This document shows positions 8,660 through 16,531 of a stretch of 25,971 nt of DNA, piece after piece. The first letter of the stretch is position 1. Every line of letters starts with the position of its first letter. The notes under the pieces are model-generated. The model was not told the DNA's origin. It searched no databases and saw nothing but the letters and a program-made list of their open reading frames with translations. This DNA is from a virus. Made by a program: the position numbers and the translations under genes. The stretch covers positions 1 to 25,971 of IMG/VR virus record IMGVR_UViG_3300022833_000044. The stretch is one strand, 5' to 3'.

Positions 8660-10419
8660 TACTGGGTTACCCCCTCTACAATATTGAGCTGCCGAATAAT
8701 TTCTCGCAAAATGTTTTCGCGGGTCTTGTTGCCCTTGGCTTTAAGCGTAAGTGCTGGCAGGCTGTCTCTAGTAATTGGCCCGTTAATCCAATCTTGCTTT
8801 TGGTAATTATCTATCCTAGCCTGGGCCCCTCTAACCGCCTCGGTGTTTCTTGCGTCGCCCACTTCTTTTTCAAGCGAAAGCAAAATACTTTCTGCCGATA
8901 TAAACTTTCCGTCGGCATCCGCTTGCGCTTGCAAGCTGGCGGCTCGGGCCCTTAAAACGCCAAGTTGTTTAAACTGAGCGCCTTTGGGGTCTAGTGAAAC
9001 GGCTACTCCAGGTATAGTCGATATCCCAGCTAACCTAGCTAACCCGGCGTTTAACTTTCTGTCGTTTGCTTTGTCTTGAGATACAAGCGCTTTAAGCAAA
9101 CTAACAGACTGTTTACCGGACAGACCTGGCACGCGGCTCAGTTGTTCTGGCGTTGTGATTTGCCCGTTGTATATCATTGCCAGCGCATTAAACTCAATCA
9201 TTGAGTTGCCGTCTTTGTCGGGCTCGTTCAAATCTTTAAGAACGCCAATGGGTACCGCATCTGGGTTTTTCTTGGCGATCTCATTCATCTGCAAAACAAG
9301 ATCTGGCCTGCGCCCGTCAGTTACCGGCATCGCTATGGCTTGCGTGTACAAGTTAACAAACGATATGACGTCCGCGTCTTTTTGCGCTTCAGCTTTGCGT
9401 TGGCTCAATGTGTAGAGGCCGTTGACCTCGGTCATCACGTTTGCAGATATTGCTTTGATCGCCGCGTAATCAGTCGCCCCAAGTATTTGCGCTACCTCTG
9501 ACATTTTGCCTAAGTCGCCGTCACGTAGTCTTTTGAGAGCCAGGTCTGGGTCGGCCATCATAGCTTCGTCATTAACAATAAACTTAGTCAACACGTTTAT
9601 TTTTGCAGTGCGCACAGCTGTCTCAAATCGGTCGGCGTACTCTTTGGCCAACTGCCCATTCGCAAGAGTAAGGGCCTTGATGGCCATATTCTTGCGCTCC
9701 GCCGTAATAATAGTCTCAATGCTTTGCCTTTGGCCGTCGCCATCAACCCAAAACCCTTGAGAGATTGTCGCCTCCAAGATTCTCTCTGTGTTTGAGAAGT
9801 CTATCCGCAGCGCTATTTCATTGCGCTCCTTGTCGCGCTTTAACTCAAACTCGGCGGCTTTTTGCAAGACGGTGTTGCCGGTCGTCGCAATACTAGCGCG
9901 CAGCTTCATCGCCGCCTCTGGTGACTGAGTGCCAACTACTTTACTAAACCCGTCAGACAAAGAAGTAATCGCAGCTTGGAAATTAGCCGTTGTTACGCTT
10001 TCGTCGCCGGACTCCAAGGCCACAAGCATTTTTGTCAACTGCGACCTAGCCTCGACTTCAAACGTGCTAGAAAGCTGGAACGCCCTAGCCTTCTCCATAG
10101 CCCTTTGATAAATAGCACCGCCGCCGCCAGTATTTAAATCAAGCGGCTTAAGGTCGCCATTCACAGCCGCTTGAAGCTGAACGTTTGTAATTGGGTTCTC
10201 GGCTGCAAACCTGGTTGCCTGCTCTTCAGCATAAACACCGGCAGTATTAAACAGCGAGCCGCTTAACCGGTCTAGTGTCTGAGCCATCTGCTGGTTTGCT
10301 GAGACAGCGCGCTGTATCCCGGTGTAGCTAGGAGCCTGAGCCTGCACGTTTGGCGTGACAGCGCCGGAGATGCCAATCGCCTGCATACGCCCTGATTCCA
10401 TTCTTGGTAATGTTGCCAT
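8659..10419 (-). CDS. Internal virion protein, T7 gp15-like by position
   Basis: 586 aa. The start lies eleven bases after the upstream stop with only a weak GAAAG upstream. The N-terminal 70 residues are Gln/Ala-rich (YTGIQRAVSANQQMAQTLDRL), a style typical of proteins of the podovirus core. The rest is predicted by eye to be almost all helical with many charged residues (EFELKRDKERNEIALRIDF at about 185-203), without membrane spans or enzymatic motifs. Size (T7 gp15 is about 750 aa) and order between a gp14-like and larger internal proteins suggest a part of the ejected tube. Sequence similarity to T7 gp15 itself is not visible, so the role rests on synteny. Confidence 0.7.
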   Translation of the reverse strand: MATLPRMESGRMQAIGISGAVTPNVQAQAPSYTGIQRAVSANQQMAQTLDRLSGSLFNTAGVYAEEQATRFAAENPITNVQLQAAVNGDLKPLDLNTGGGGAIYQRAMEKARAFQLSSTFEVEARSQLTKMLVALESGDESVTTANFQAAITSLSDGFSKVVGTQSPEAAMKLRASIATTGNTVLQKAAEFELKRDKERNEIALRIDFSNTERILEATISQGFWVDGDGQRQSIETIITAERKNMAIKALTLANGQLAKEYADRFETAVRTAKINVLTKFIVNDEAMMADPDLALKRLRDGDLGKMSEVAQILGATDYAAIKAISANVMTEVNGLYTLSQRKAEAQKDADVISFVNLYTQAIAMPVTDGRRPDLVLQMNEIAKKNPDAVPIGVLKDLNEPDKDGNSMIEFNALAMIYNGQITTPEQLSRVPGLSGKQSVSLLKALVSQDKANDRKLNAGLARLAGISTIPGVAVSLDPKGAQFKQLGVLRARAASLQAQADADGKFISAESILLSLEKEVGDARNTEAVRGAQARIDNYQKQDWINGPITRDSLPALTLKAKGNKTRENILREIIRQLNIVEGVTQ

Positions 10420-10430
10420 TTTTTATACTT

Positions 10431-11129
10431 TCAAGCAAATGGATTTGTGTACGTCTTGGCAAAATTGAGCAGCCCCTCTTGCCTTGTAACACCGGCCATA
10501 GTGCGCCCACCTTTGACAGCAAAGTCACCAGCCAGCTCAAGCTGTTTTGCAGACGTCTCTGCAACGTTTATCGTCACATCGGCCTGCTCCATGCCAGCAA
10601 GCAACATAGCTGAGGCGTCCTCAAAGCCGAGAATGTGCGCGGTCAAAGCGTTCAAATCAGAGACGCCAATGTCTCTATACGCAGCCCCGACATTAGCCAC
10701 TTGCACAGCCCTGGCAGAACCCTCGTTGTACACCACGCCACTTGCGGCAGCCCTTGCGCGAGCCGACGCGTTTGTGCGCTCAAGATCGCGCAGTATCCCG
10801 TTGCCAGCCATGACATAGTTCAGCGTGGTTTGCTGCGCCGCCTGCAATTTCCGACCGGCTTGGATCGACGCGTATTTGCGGTCTTGATCAGCACGAATCT
10901 GGGCAAGACGCAACGTGTCGGCGGCCTGGACTTGATACAGTCCCTGCTCATAATAAGCGGCGGCCTCTTGGCGTGATGCTGCGGCGTCTGCGTACAGCAG
11001 CCCGGTTATGCTAGACGTTGCGTTAATGCCAGACGTAATTGCGGAGCCGACCTGACCAATAGCGTCCCCTACCGTTTTAACTGCATTAAGCGCCCCGGTC
11101 CACGTGAAGTTATTAGTTGCAGTAGCCAT
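10431..11129 (-). CDS. Internal virion protein, T7 gp14-like
   Basis: 232 aa. Starts four bases after the nozzle gene, whose last codons supply GGGAGG seven bases before the ATG. The N-terminus has a Gly/Ala/Val-rich amphipathic segment (residues about 10-45), then a Tyr/Gln/Ala-rich helix (AAAYYEQGLYQVQAADTLRL) and an Arg/Ala-rich stretch (TNASARARAAASGVVYNEGSARAV). This composition and size are typical of gp14-type core proteins, which leave the virion first and are thought to form the pore in the outer membrane. It ends NPFA, like many such proteins. Assignment is from pattern and gene order. Confidence 0.75.
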   Translation of the reverse strand: MATATNNFTWTGALNAVKTVGDAIGQVGSAITSGINATSSITGLLYADAAASRQEAAAYYEQGLYQVQAADTLRLAQIRADQDRKYASIQAGRKLQAAQQTTLNYVMAGNGILRDLERTNASARARAAASGVVYNEGSARAVQVANVGAAYRDIGVSDLNALTAHILGFEDASAMLLAGMEQADVTINVAETSAKQLELAGDFAVKGGRTMAGVTRQEGLLNFAKTYTNPFA

Positions 11130-11133
11130 TGTG

Positions 11134-13344
11134 TTACCTCCCGCCGCTCACAGCGACTTTGTATTCCAACCCAAGCAACGTCATTTTAAGAGGCAGAACC
11201 TGGCTGATTTCAACAAATTGCTCGCGGCTATATCCGAGCACTCCGTTCACGCGCTTAATACCGGTGAACGACGGAACGGGCTCATTCAAAATGTTGCTGC
11301 CAAACTTACGAAATGGCAGCTCGTTAGAGTTGATTTGCAAGTGCTGCGTGTCATTGACTATTGCGTTGATCTCAACCACTCGCTTCTTAAAACCCATGCG
11401 CGTGCCGCTTTGCAGCTGCATCTCAACGGGCATGGTCTTAACGTAGACATTGAACGGTAAGCCAACTTCGTAGCTGACAGTGCTTGGCCTGTCAAATGTA
11501 ACGGCCCCGCCGCTGACTGTCTCATTGTTCTGCGGAACGCCGTCGCAAATAACGTTTAATGACGCGCCTTCTTGCGGCAGACTGGTTGCGCCACTTGCTA
11601 CTCCACCGACAAATCCGCAGTCTGTGTGTAGGTCGTAGTTAAAGAGCTCAACAAAGTAAGAATCGATTTCGTCAAAGGTTCGTTTGACTACGGCGTAAAT
11701 TTCTGTCACATCAACCTGCACATCCAGAAAACTGCCATCTGTAATAAACTCGCTTGGGGCTGTTATTTGCTGACTGCGCATGACAGAGAACACGGCCATG
11801 CTGCCGTCGTTGTCGTTGTTCATCAACAGCAAGTCGCCTTCATCCGTACTGGTTGCGCGTCGCAGAGCCATTCTGGTAGGGGACTTAAGCAAGTGCCCAG
11901 CCATCAAAGATATTCGCTGCGTGACGTATGTCAGCTGAGAGTCTGAGAACAAGAACTCATTAAGTGATTTCCCTTCGCGCTGAATGTAGACGGTACCGCT
12001 TTCAAGTGACTGAACCCGTGTGCCCAGCTTGCTGCCATTCCGGGAAACGTTCTTAAAGTTAAGAGCCAATGGCGTAATAGGGTCGGTGCCGGACTGCGGC
12101 ACATAGAACTCACCGCCGGTAGTAAACACCTGCAAGTCTCGACCAGAGATCATGTCAACAATAATGTTGAGCTGACTGGTGTCTAGCGTCGCTTCGACGG
12201 CGTCGTCGTCCAAAGATTCGGTCGGCACGAAGTCGTAGAAAATGCCAATCTTGCTGCCCCAGATCGTAGATGGGCGAGCCTTAGACCCGCCAAAATACAA
12301 GCGGCCCTCATGGAATACAACAGTGCGCGGCCAGCCTCTCTCTGATGACCACACATTTTCGTACTGACTTTCAATAGACCAGTTGCCAACAGTCCTAGCA
12401 GTAGTATCAAAAAATGGATACTCAGTAATAACCCGCACTTCGGTGTCGCTTACAAACTCTAGAATTCTTGCCCGGCCCTGCGGGGAGGCGTTGATGTACT
12501 GGTTAACACTTTCCAGCGCAAACGGCACAATCCTGTATGAGTCGGGAGACACAGGCGCGGTGTCCCAAGCCGGAAACACAGTAGCCACTTTTGTTGTGCC
12601 GTTGTAGGCTGTTATTTTGCGAGACTTGTCAGACTGTGCGCCCGACGTCATATGCACATACAGGCCCTTAAAAATATTAGTAGTTGAATTAGCAGCGGCC
12701 TTGAGAGTGACCGATGTAGTTGTGGCGGCCTGGATGTTACCCGTGTCTGATGTGTACGCAGACGCCGTCAAGGTTATATTACCGCTAACCGCCGACGGAG
12801 TTATGGCTGCGGTGGGCTCTATAACTTCTAGGTTAAACGGGTATTTAGGGATACTGTCAAAAGTTAAATTTGTAACTGTCCAGCTTGCATCTGTAGCGCC
12901 GCGCACGAGCTTAACCGGTGCCAGGTCTGGATGCACAATAATCATTGTGTCTGCGGACTGGGTCCAGCACATATCATCAACCATGGCCGACGTAACCGAT
13001 GTAACTAAGTATGGGTTGCCGGTCCCGTTGATGTCTGTAATCTGAACTCCGTCTTTAAAAACGTGCATCCGGTTGTGTGTAAAACACAGCATATAACTGT
13101 CTGCGACAGAGAACTCAAACGGCACCAAACGCATACCGTTGCCAGCGCTTTCTGCGCCGCTGTTTGGTAGCGTGCCGATATACTTTAAACCGGGACGGCG
13201 ACGCAGCCCGCCCTGGGGCTGGATGACTACGTTAGTGGCTTTGGCTAAGGCGTTGTTGTATTGCGATAAATCGACCCTAGCGCGCAAAAGAGGGTCAAGC
13301 TCACCAGCGCTAAAGTTGGTTTGAATATCTACAAAACGCGGCAT
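11134..13344 (-). CDS. Tail tubular protein B / nozzle, T7 gp12-like
   Basis: 736 aa from the ATG at 13344, which follows the previous stop by one base (TAAGATG) with GGGG upstream. A TTG eighteen bases earlier extends the frame but has no support. The N-terminus MPRFVDIQTNFSAGELDPLL followed by RARVDLSQYNNAL and PQGGLRRRPGLKYIG is the well-known start of podovirus tail tubular B or 'stabilisation' proteins. The rest is beta-rich, with GRLYFGGSKARPSTIWGSK (about 345-365) and QIIT-type repeats of the propeller. In T7 gp12 forms the hexameric nozzle through which DNA leaves. The length is close to T7 gp12 (794 aa). Confidence 0.92.
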   Translation of the reverse strand: MPRFVDIQTNFSAGELDPLLRARVDLSQYNNALAKATNVVIQPQGGLRRRPGLKYIGTLPNSGAESAGNGMRLVPFEFSVADSYMLCFTHNRMHVFKDGVQITDINGTGNPYLVTSVTSAMVDDMCWTQSADTMIIVHPDLAPVKLVRGATDASWTVTNLTFDSIPKYPFNLEVIEPTAAITPSAVSGNITLTASAYTSDTGNIQAATTTSVTLKAAANSTTNIFKGLYVHMTSGAQSDKSRKITAYNGTTKVATVFPAWDTAPVSPDSYRIVPFALESVNQYINASPQGRARILEFVSDTEVRVITEYPFFDTTARTVGNWSIESQYENVWSSERGWPRTVVFHEGRLYFGGSKARPSTIWGSKIGIFYDFVPTESLDDDAVEATLDTSQLNIIVDMISGRDLQVFTTGGEFYVPQSGTDPITPLALNFKNVSRNGSKLGTRVQSLESGTVYIQREGKSLNEFLFSDSQLTYVTQRISLMAGHLLKSPTRMALRRATSTDEGDLLLMNNDNDGSMAVFSVMRSQQITAPSEFITDGSFLDVQVDVTEIYAVVKRTFDEIDSYFVELFNYDLHTDCGFVGGVASGATSLPQEGASLNVICDGVPQNNETVSGGAVTFDRPSTVSYEVGLPFNVYVKTMPVEMQLQSGTRMGFKKRVVEINAIVNDTQHLQINSNELPFRKFGSNILNEPVPSFTGIKRVNGVLGYSREQFVEISQVLPLKMTLLGLEYKVAVSGGR

Positions 13345-13345
13345 C

Positions 13346-13960
13346 TTAACCCCGTACAGCAATTAAGCTGTAATCTTCAATTACGCGAGACGGCTGGCTT
13401 TGGCCATCAATGTTTGCTGCTGTTCGGAAATATCCTCCCCGACCATTTTGGGCAGTCACGCCTACCGCAATTTGCTGCCAGTATATGGCCTTCTCGCGCT
13501 GTTCGGTAATCGGCTCGGCAACGTGCCAAGCAACCATGTACTTTAAAAATTGGATAAAGTATTGAGGCATCGCAAACTCTGCAATGCCATATTGATAGTC
13601 TATATAAACAGCTGTTAAGTTAGTCAGTAGCTGGTCGCCCTGAATTTCCCACTCTTTTTGGACCGGGGCCCCTACTGAGCTACTGTTATAAACAGCTCGA
13701 GGGTTGGCGAGCTTGTCGCCTGGCAGCTGGTATGCGTACTTCCAAACAGATGTTGGCGCGGTTAATAACTGGGCCAGCTGCACTTTTTTTGTGTTGAAGC
13801 TCCACGGGTACATTACCAGGGAAGAGTCTCGAACATCGGGGTAAAGCCGGTCGCAAATACTAGATTCGTCGGTCCCCTCGTTAAAGCTGCTAATTGCTTT
13901 TGCTCCGAGCATGAGCAAAGCGTCGGAACAAACAGTTACGCCAGTGTCACCTGAAGCCAT
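13346..13960 (-). CDS. Tail tubular protein A / head-tail adaptor, T7 gp11-like
   Basis: 204 aa, near the T7 gp11 length (196 aa). AGAGG lies five bases before the ATG. Diagnostic features are the N-terminal CSDALLMLGAKAISSFNEGT, then RLYPDVRDSSLVMYPWSFN, PTSVWKYAYQLPGD and the C-terminal FLKYMVAWHVAEPITEQREKA. In T7 the protein forms a ring of twelve below the portal and binds the nozzle, whose gene follows by one base here. No odd features. Confidence 0.92.
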   Translation of the reverse strand: MASGDTGVTVCSDALLMLGAKAISSFNEGTDESSICDRLYPDVRDSSLVMYPWSFNTKKVQLAQLLTAPTSVWKYAYQLPGDKLANPRAVYNSSSVGAPVQKEWEIQGDQLLTNLTAVYIDYQYGIAEFAMPQYFIQFLKYMVAWHVAEPITEQREKAIYWQQIAVGVTAQNGRGGYFRTAANIDGQSQPSRVIEDYSLIAVRG

Positions 13961-13977
13961 ATAAACCTCTTATGCAA

Positions 13978-14011
13978 GAAAGGGCAGCCCTAGAAAACTA
14001 GAGGCCGCCCT
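13978..14011 (-). terminator. Terminator-like hairpin behind the capsid genes
   Basis: Read on the minus strand, AGGGC..GCC.CTAG TTTT CTAG.GGC..GCCCT forms a long stem with a TTTT loop and one- to two-base bulges, followed by TTCTT. The U-run is short, so termination may be partial. It sits in the 68-base gap between the 92-aa gene and the gp11-like gene, just where T7 has its late terminator after gene 10. Confidence 0.6.
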
Positions 14012-14028
14012 GTTCACTCGACTAAAAA

Positions 14029-14307
14029 TTAGTCGGTGTCGGTGTTGGCCAACACAGTGCCATCGGATACGTCCACAACGCCAGATGCGTTAGATAAGAC
14101 GTAGGCCAATGTAGCCACTGCAGTAGAGCCAGTGCTGGTTACGCAGTAGATCAAGTCGCCGACTTCCAATGTGTCAGACAGGTAATTGAAGTAACCCGCT
14201 GTGTTCACATCAGCCATTGCGTCAGCAGTCTTGTATGCGTAAATACTCGGCGCGTTACCGCGCTTTGATGCCGCTACAGATGTTAATCCAGTAGTTGAAA
14301 AAGCCAT
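14029..14307 (-). CDS. Small Ser/Thr/Ala-rich protein behind the major capsid, possible decoration protein
   Basis: 92 aa with AAGGAG nine bases before the ATG, 20 bases after the capsid stop, and followed by a terminator-like hairpin, so it belongs to the capsid transcript. Sequence: short N-terminal tail (ASKRGNAPSIYAYKTAD), then alternating hydrophobic/polar residues typical of a small beta sandwich (YLSDTLEVGDLIYCVTSTG, VATLAYVLS), ending in DTD. The position and style fit capsid decoration or head-fibre proteins. No firm family match. Confidence 0.7.
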   Translation of the reverse strand: MAFSTTGLTSVAASKRGNAPSIYAYKTADAMADVNTAGYFNYLSDTLEVGDLIYCVTSTGSTAVATLAYVLSNASGVVDVSDGTVLANTDTD

Positions 14308-14327
14308 GATTCTTTGCTCCTTAAAGA

Positions 14328-15170
14328 TTAAGATTCGCGGCAGGTAATGGAAACGACACCTTCAGCGTCGATGGCTACTGCCCCGGCACTAAACACTTCG
14401 TTAACCAACCAGCTGGTCTTCTCTGCAATGTAGTTAATCTCGGTACGCATACCGAGGCCTTCGCCGTAGCCAATGGCGTCACGGTGGAAAGCAAAGCAAG
14501 TACGGTCGCTAGAACCGTCGATTGCCAAGCCACCCTCTGTGCGGTCGCCGATGGTGTGGAACTGGAAGCCCAAGAATGTGTTGACTTCACCCTGAACCAA
14601 CGCTTTTACAGAGTTGAAGTCAGAAGAAGTTACAGCAGTCTCAGACAACAAAGAGGCCAAGCCATTTGCGTGCAAGATAATGTGACGATTGTCCATGGGT
14701 ACGTTTGAAGCATCCATTAGTCGCTTGGACTCACGGAGCTTGGCAACGTTCATATTGGTAGCAGAGCCACCGATACTGTTAGCCACGGTCAACGATGTGC
14801 CAGATGCAGCGAGTGCGTCTAGGATCATTTGATCTTGACGACGGCCCATTGCGGTAGCGACTACTTGAACCAGCTCTTGACGCTCGTCAAAGTTGACTTT
14901 GGCTTGGCTGAAGATGTCGCTGTATTCAGCGGCGTTCCAGTCTGTCAATGTCAACGTGACTTGCGAGAAGCCGACGTTAAGTGGTGTTACATCAGTTTGT
15001 GCAATACGGGGAGTAGCTACGCCACGGCCCACTTTTGGGAACTTAACAGTTGAACCTTCGACACCACGACGCGCGCGGACAGCACCCACCAATTGGGCTT
15101 TGCCTTGGTAGGCTTGCTTAACCTCTGCGTCGAACAGTGTTACAAAGGCGTTTGATAAAGACACGCTCAT
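14328..15170 (-). CDS. Major capsid protein
   Basis: 280 aa. GAGG lies eight bases before the ATG. Residues 1-75 (start MSVSLSNAFVTLFDAEVKQAY; FPKVGRGVATPR; DVTPLNVGFSQVTLTLTDW) and about 80-120 (SDIFSQAKVNFDERQELVQV; GRRQDQMILDAL) are typical of the T7 gp10 / marine podovirus branch of HK97-fold capsids: N-arm, E-loop, then spine helix. The later part (HIILHANGLASLL; AFHRDAIGYGEG) is the P/A-domain region. Shorter than T7 gp10A (345 aa). It has its own terminator-promoter-leader unit upstream, which fits the need for hundreds of copies. No frameshift signal is evident at the 3' end. Confidence 0.93.
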   Translation of the reverse strand: MSVSLSNAFVTLFDAEVKQAYQGKAQLVGAVRARRGVEGSTVKFPKVGRGVATPRIAQTDVTPLNVGFSQVTLTLTDWNAAEYSDIFSQAKVNFDERQELVQVVATAMGRRQDQMILDALAASGTSLTVANSIGGSATNMNVAKLRESKRLMDASNVPMDNRHIILHANGLASLLSETAVTSSDFNSVKALVQGEVNTFLGFQFHTIGDRTEGGLAIDGSSDRTCFAFHRDAIGYGEGLGMRTEINYIAEKTSWLVNEVFSAGAVAIDAEGVVSITCRES

Positions 15171-15311
15171 TTTGTTTACCTCATTCGGTTGTTGATCAGG
15201 ATTATCGCGCCGGTGAGCCAGTAAACTGGGCCGATTGCTTGCTACTTACGGTAGCCAATCGTCAGCATCTCACTGCGGTCAGGGTCGCTTGCGCGGTAGG
15301 CCTTGTAAATA
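15171..15311 (-). promoter_or_regulatory. Hairpin-rich 5' leader of the capsid mRNA
   Basis: About 140 bases between the candidate promoter and the capsid ATG without a convincing ORF. On the minus strand it contains two small perfect hairpins: GCTAC-CGTAA-GTAGC (15241-15255) and CCAGT-TT-ACTGG (15218-15229). It ends in the capsid ribosome site GAGG. A long structured leader may stabilise or process the mRNA; this is inference. Confidence 0.45.
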
Positions 15312-15339
15312 ATTGTAATCTAATTTGAATAAATCACAA
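15312..15339 (-). promoter_or_regulatory. Candidate sigma70-type promoter for the capsid gene
   Basis: Minus strand: TTGTGA (15339-15334), 16-base spacer, TACAAT (15317-15312). The -10 has five of six consensus bases and the -35 four of six. The region is AT-rich and lies directly behind a terminator, so a restart of transcription here makes sense. Confidence 0.55.
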
Positions 15340-15345
15340 TAGGGT

Positions 15346-15369
15346 AAAAAAAGCCCCGCCGAAACGGGG
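15346..15369 (-). terminator. Rho-independent terminator between scaffold and capsid genes
   Basis: Minus strand: CCCCG, loop TTTCGG, CGGGG, then C and seven T. This is a compact GC stem with a clean U-run. It ends the terminase-portal-scaffold transcript before the capsid promoter. Confidence 0.85.
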
Positions 15370-15403
15370 AAAAGCAAAGCCTGCAGAGCTTCGCTAGGAG
15401 AAA

Positions 15404-15466
15404 TTACTTTTTAGGCGGTTTCTTATTTTTTGCCTTACGCATATTACGCACTGGTAGTTCTCTCAT
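15404..15466 (-). CDS. Very basic 20-aa peptide between scaffold and capsid
   Basis: 20 aa: MRELPVRNMRKAKNKKPPKK, with nine Lys/Arg and one Glu. The ATG has GGAAGG eight bases upstream, starts 20 bases after the scaffold stop and ends 35 bases before the terminator stem, so it is the last cistron of that transcript. The frame also extends upstream into the scaffold gene, but the ribosome site marks the short form. Such a peptide could bind DNA, RNA or the acidic scaffold protein; no family is recognised. It could also be a chance ORF in a spacer. Confidence 0.45.
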   Translation of the reverse strand: MRELPVRNMRKAKNKKPPKK

Positions 15467-15485
15467 TGGAGTCGCCTTCCCTGTT

Positions 15486-16271
15486 TTAGTTTGCGAATTG
15501 AGCAAATGCTTTTTCGACCTTTGATCGGTATGCCTTATCGGTCTGGTACCTGGGGTCCCCCACCATCTCGTAAAGCTCATCTTTACTTGGAGCCCCATCT
15601 ACCGGGATAGACTGCGTCGGAATCCGGCCCTCATAGGCAGAGCGCATTTTCTGCAGGGCATTTAACCCCTTGGCGGTCCCACCCATAATCTTGTACTCTT
15701 CGAAATCTTCGTTCGACCACACGCCTTTGTTGACAAAGCTCCGACCCCAGTCCGCCATGCTGTTAACAACAGCCTGGGCGTTAGGCCCCAACTTCTTCAT
15801 CTCGGCGGCGGCGTCCATTGGAGGGGGCGCCATTTGCTGTGATATGTCTTGGAATTGAGAGGCCATCTCGTTAAAGGCGGCCTGGCTGACGCCGTACTTT
15901 TGCGCCCAGCCAAGGTAAGCGGACGCCAGCGGGTCCTCCCCAATGTTCTCTGTTTTAAAAACACTCGTGTCGTATTTGCCATCGGGCGGCGCTTTGTGTG
16001 CGCCCTGGCTCACCATCTTGCGCATATCGGCCCAGCTCTTGGCCATGCCCTCATAGTTGGCTTGGCCGTCCTCGGCGTTCCAGAAATTTTCTGGCATCCA
16101 CTCTGGACGGTCAACTGGAGCGCCTGGTATTTTCCCGGGCTCTGTATTGTCTGCCGCTTGATGGGTGATCTCAGACTTTTGGGGGCTGTCTTGGGCTTGT
16201 GTGTTTTCGTCTTTAACGGTCACGTTGTCCAATAGGCCGCTTTCTACGGGTTGGTCGTTTGTGTCGCTCAT
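15486..16271 (-). CDS. Capsid scaffolding protein
   Basis: 261 aa, in the T7 gene 9 position between portal and capsid. AAGGA four bases before the ATG; the start overlaps the upstream stop (ATGA). Acidic and Gln/Asp-rich with an N-terminal disordered tail (residues 1-55), then RPEWMPENFWNAEDGQANYE (about 56-75), a motif seen at the start of the folded part of many podovirus scaffolds, and a C-terminal helical, more basic end (DPRYQTDKAYRSKVEKAF) that would bind the capsid protein. Directs prohead assembly and leaves before or during DNA packaging. Confidence 0.88.
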   Translation of the reverse strand: MSDTNDQPVESGLLDNVTVKDENTQAQDSPQKSEITHQAADNTEPGKIPGAPVDRPEWMPENFWNAEDGQANYEGMAKSWADMRKMVSQGAHKAPPDGKYDTSVFKTENIGEDPLASAYLGWAQKYGVSQAAFNEMASQFQDISQQMAPPPMDAAAEMKKLGPNAQAVVNSMADWGRSFVNKGVWSNEDFEEYKIMGGTAKGLNALQKMRSAYEGRIPTQSIPVDGAPSKDELYEMVGDPRYQTDKAYRSKVEKAFAQFAN

Positions 16272-16531
16272 ATCTTCCTTGCTTGGTTAATCCGCGCCTC
16301 GATATCACGAATCACGTTTCTTTGCCCTTCAGCAAAAAATGCGTGAGACGGGTCTGTGCCTGGCACGGCGATTGGCACATCTACATAGACGCTATGCAGC
16401 CACTCAAGAATCTTCTTGCCGTCGCCGCCGCCAAATACGCGTAGGCATAGTCTGGCTGTGTCTTCGCGTTGTTGGCTAACATCATGGTTAACTGGGGCCT
16501 CCGGCTCCTCTAAGTCATCCCAGCCAGCCAT
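16268..16531 (-). CDS. Bbp19-like small head protein
   Basis: 87 aa between portal and scaffold genes; start coupled to the portal stop by TAATG. The core (about 24-85) has RLCLRVFGGGDGKKILEWL and FFAEGQRNVIRDIEARIN. This is the pattern of the small Bbp19-type protein that lies between portal and scaffold genes in BPP-1-like and many marine podoviruses. The exact role is not known; position suggests head assembly. N-terminus acidic. Confidence 0.75.
   Translation of the reverse strand: MAGWDDLEEPEAPVNHDVSQQREDTARLCLRVFGGGDGKKILEWLHSVYVDVPIAVPGTDPSHAFFAEGQRNVIRDIEARINQARKI

Noticed and set aside
11104-11460. Plus-strand ORF with a signal-peptide-like start opposite the 3' end of the nozzle gene
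   Set aside because: No ribosome site, GTG start, and the His/Leu/Val-rich composition is usual for antisense frames; it lies fully over a well-identified gene.
13345-13362. TTG start for the nozzle protein
   Set aside because: It would place six residues before the family's usual MPRFVDIQ start; the ATG at 13344 has GGGG upstream and sits one base after the preceding stop.
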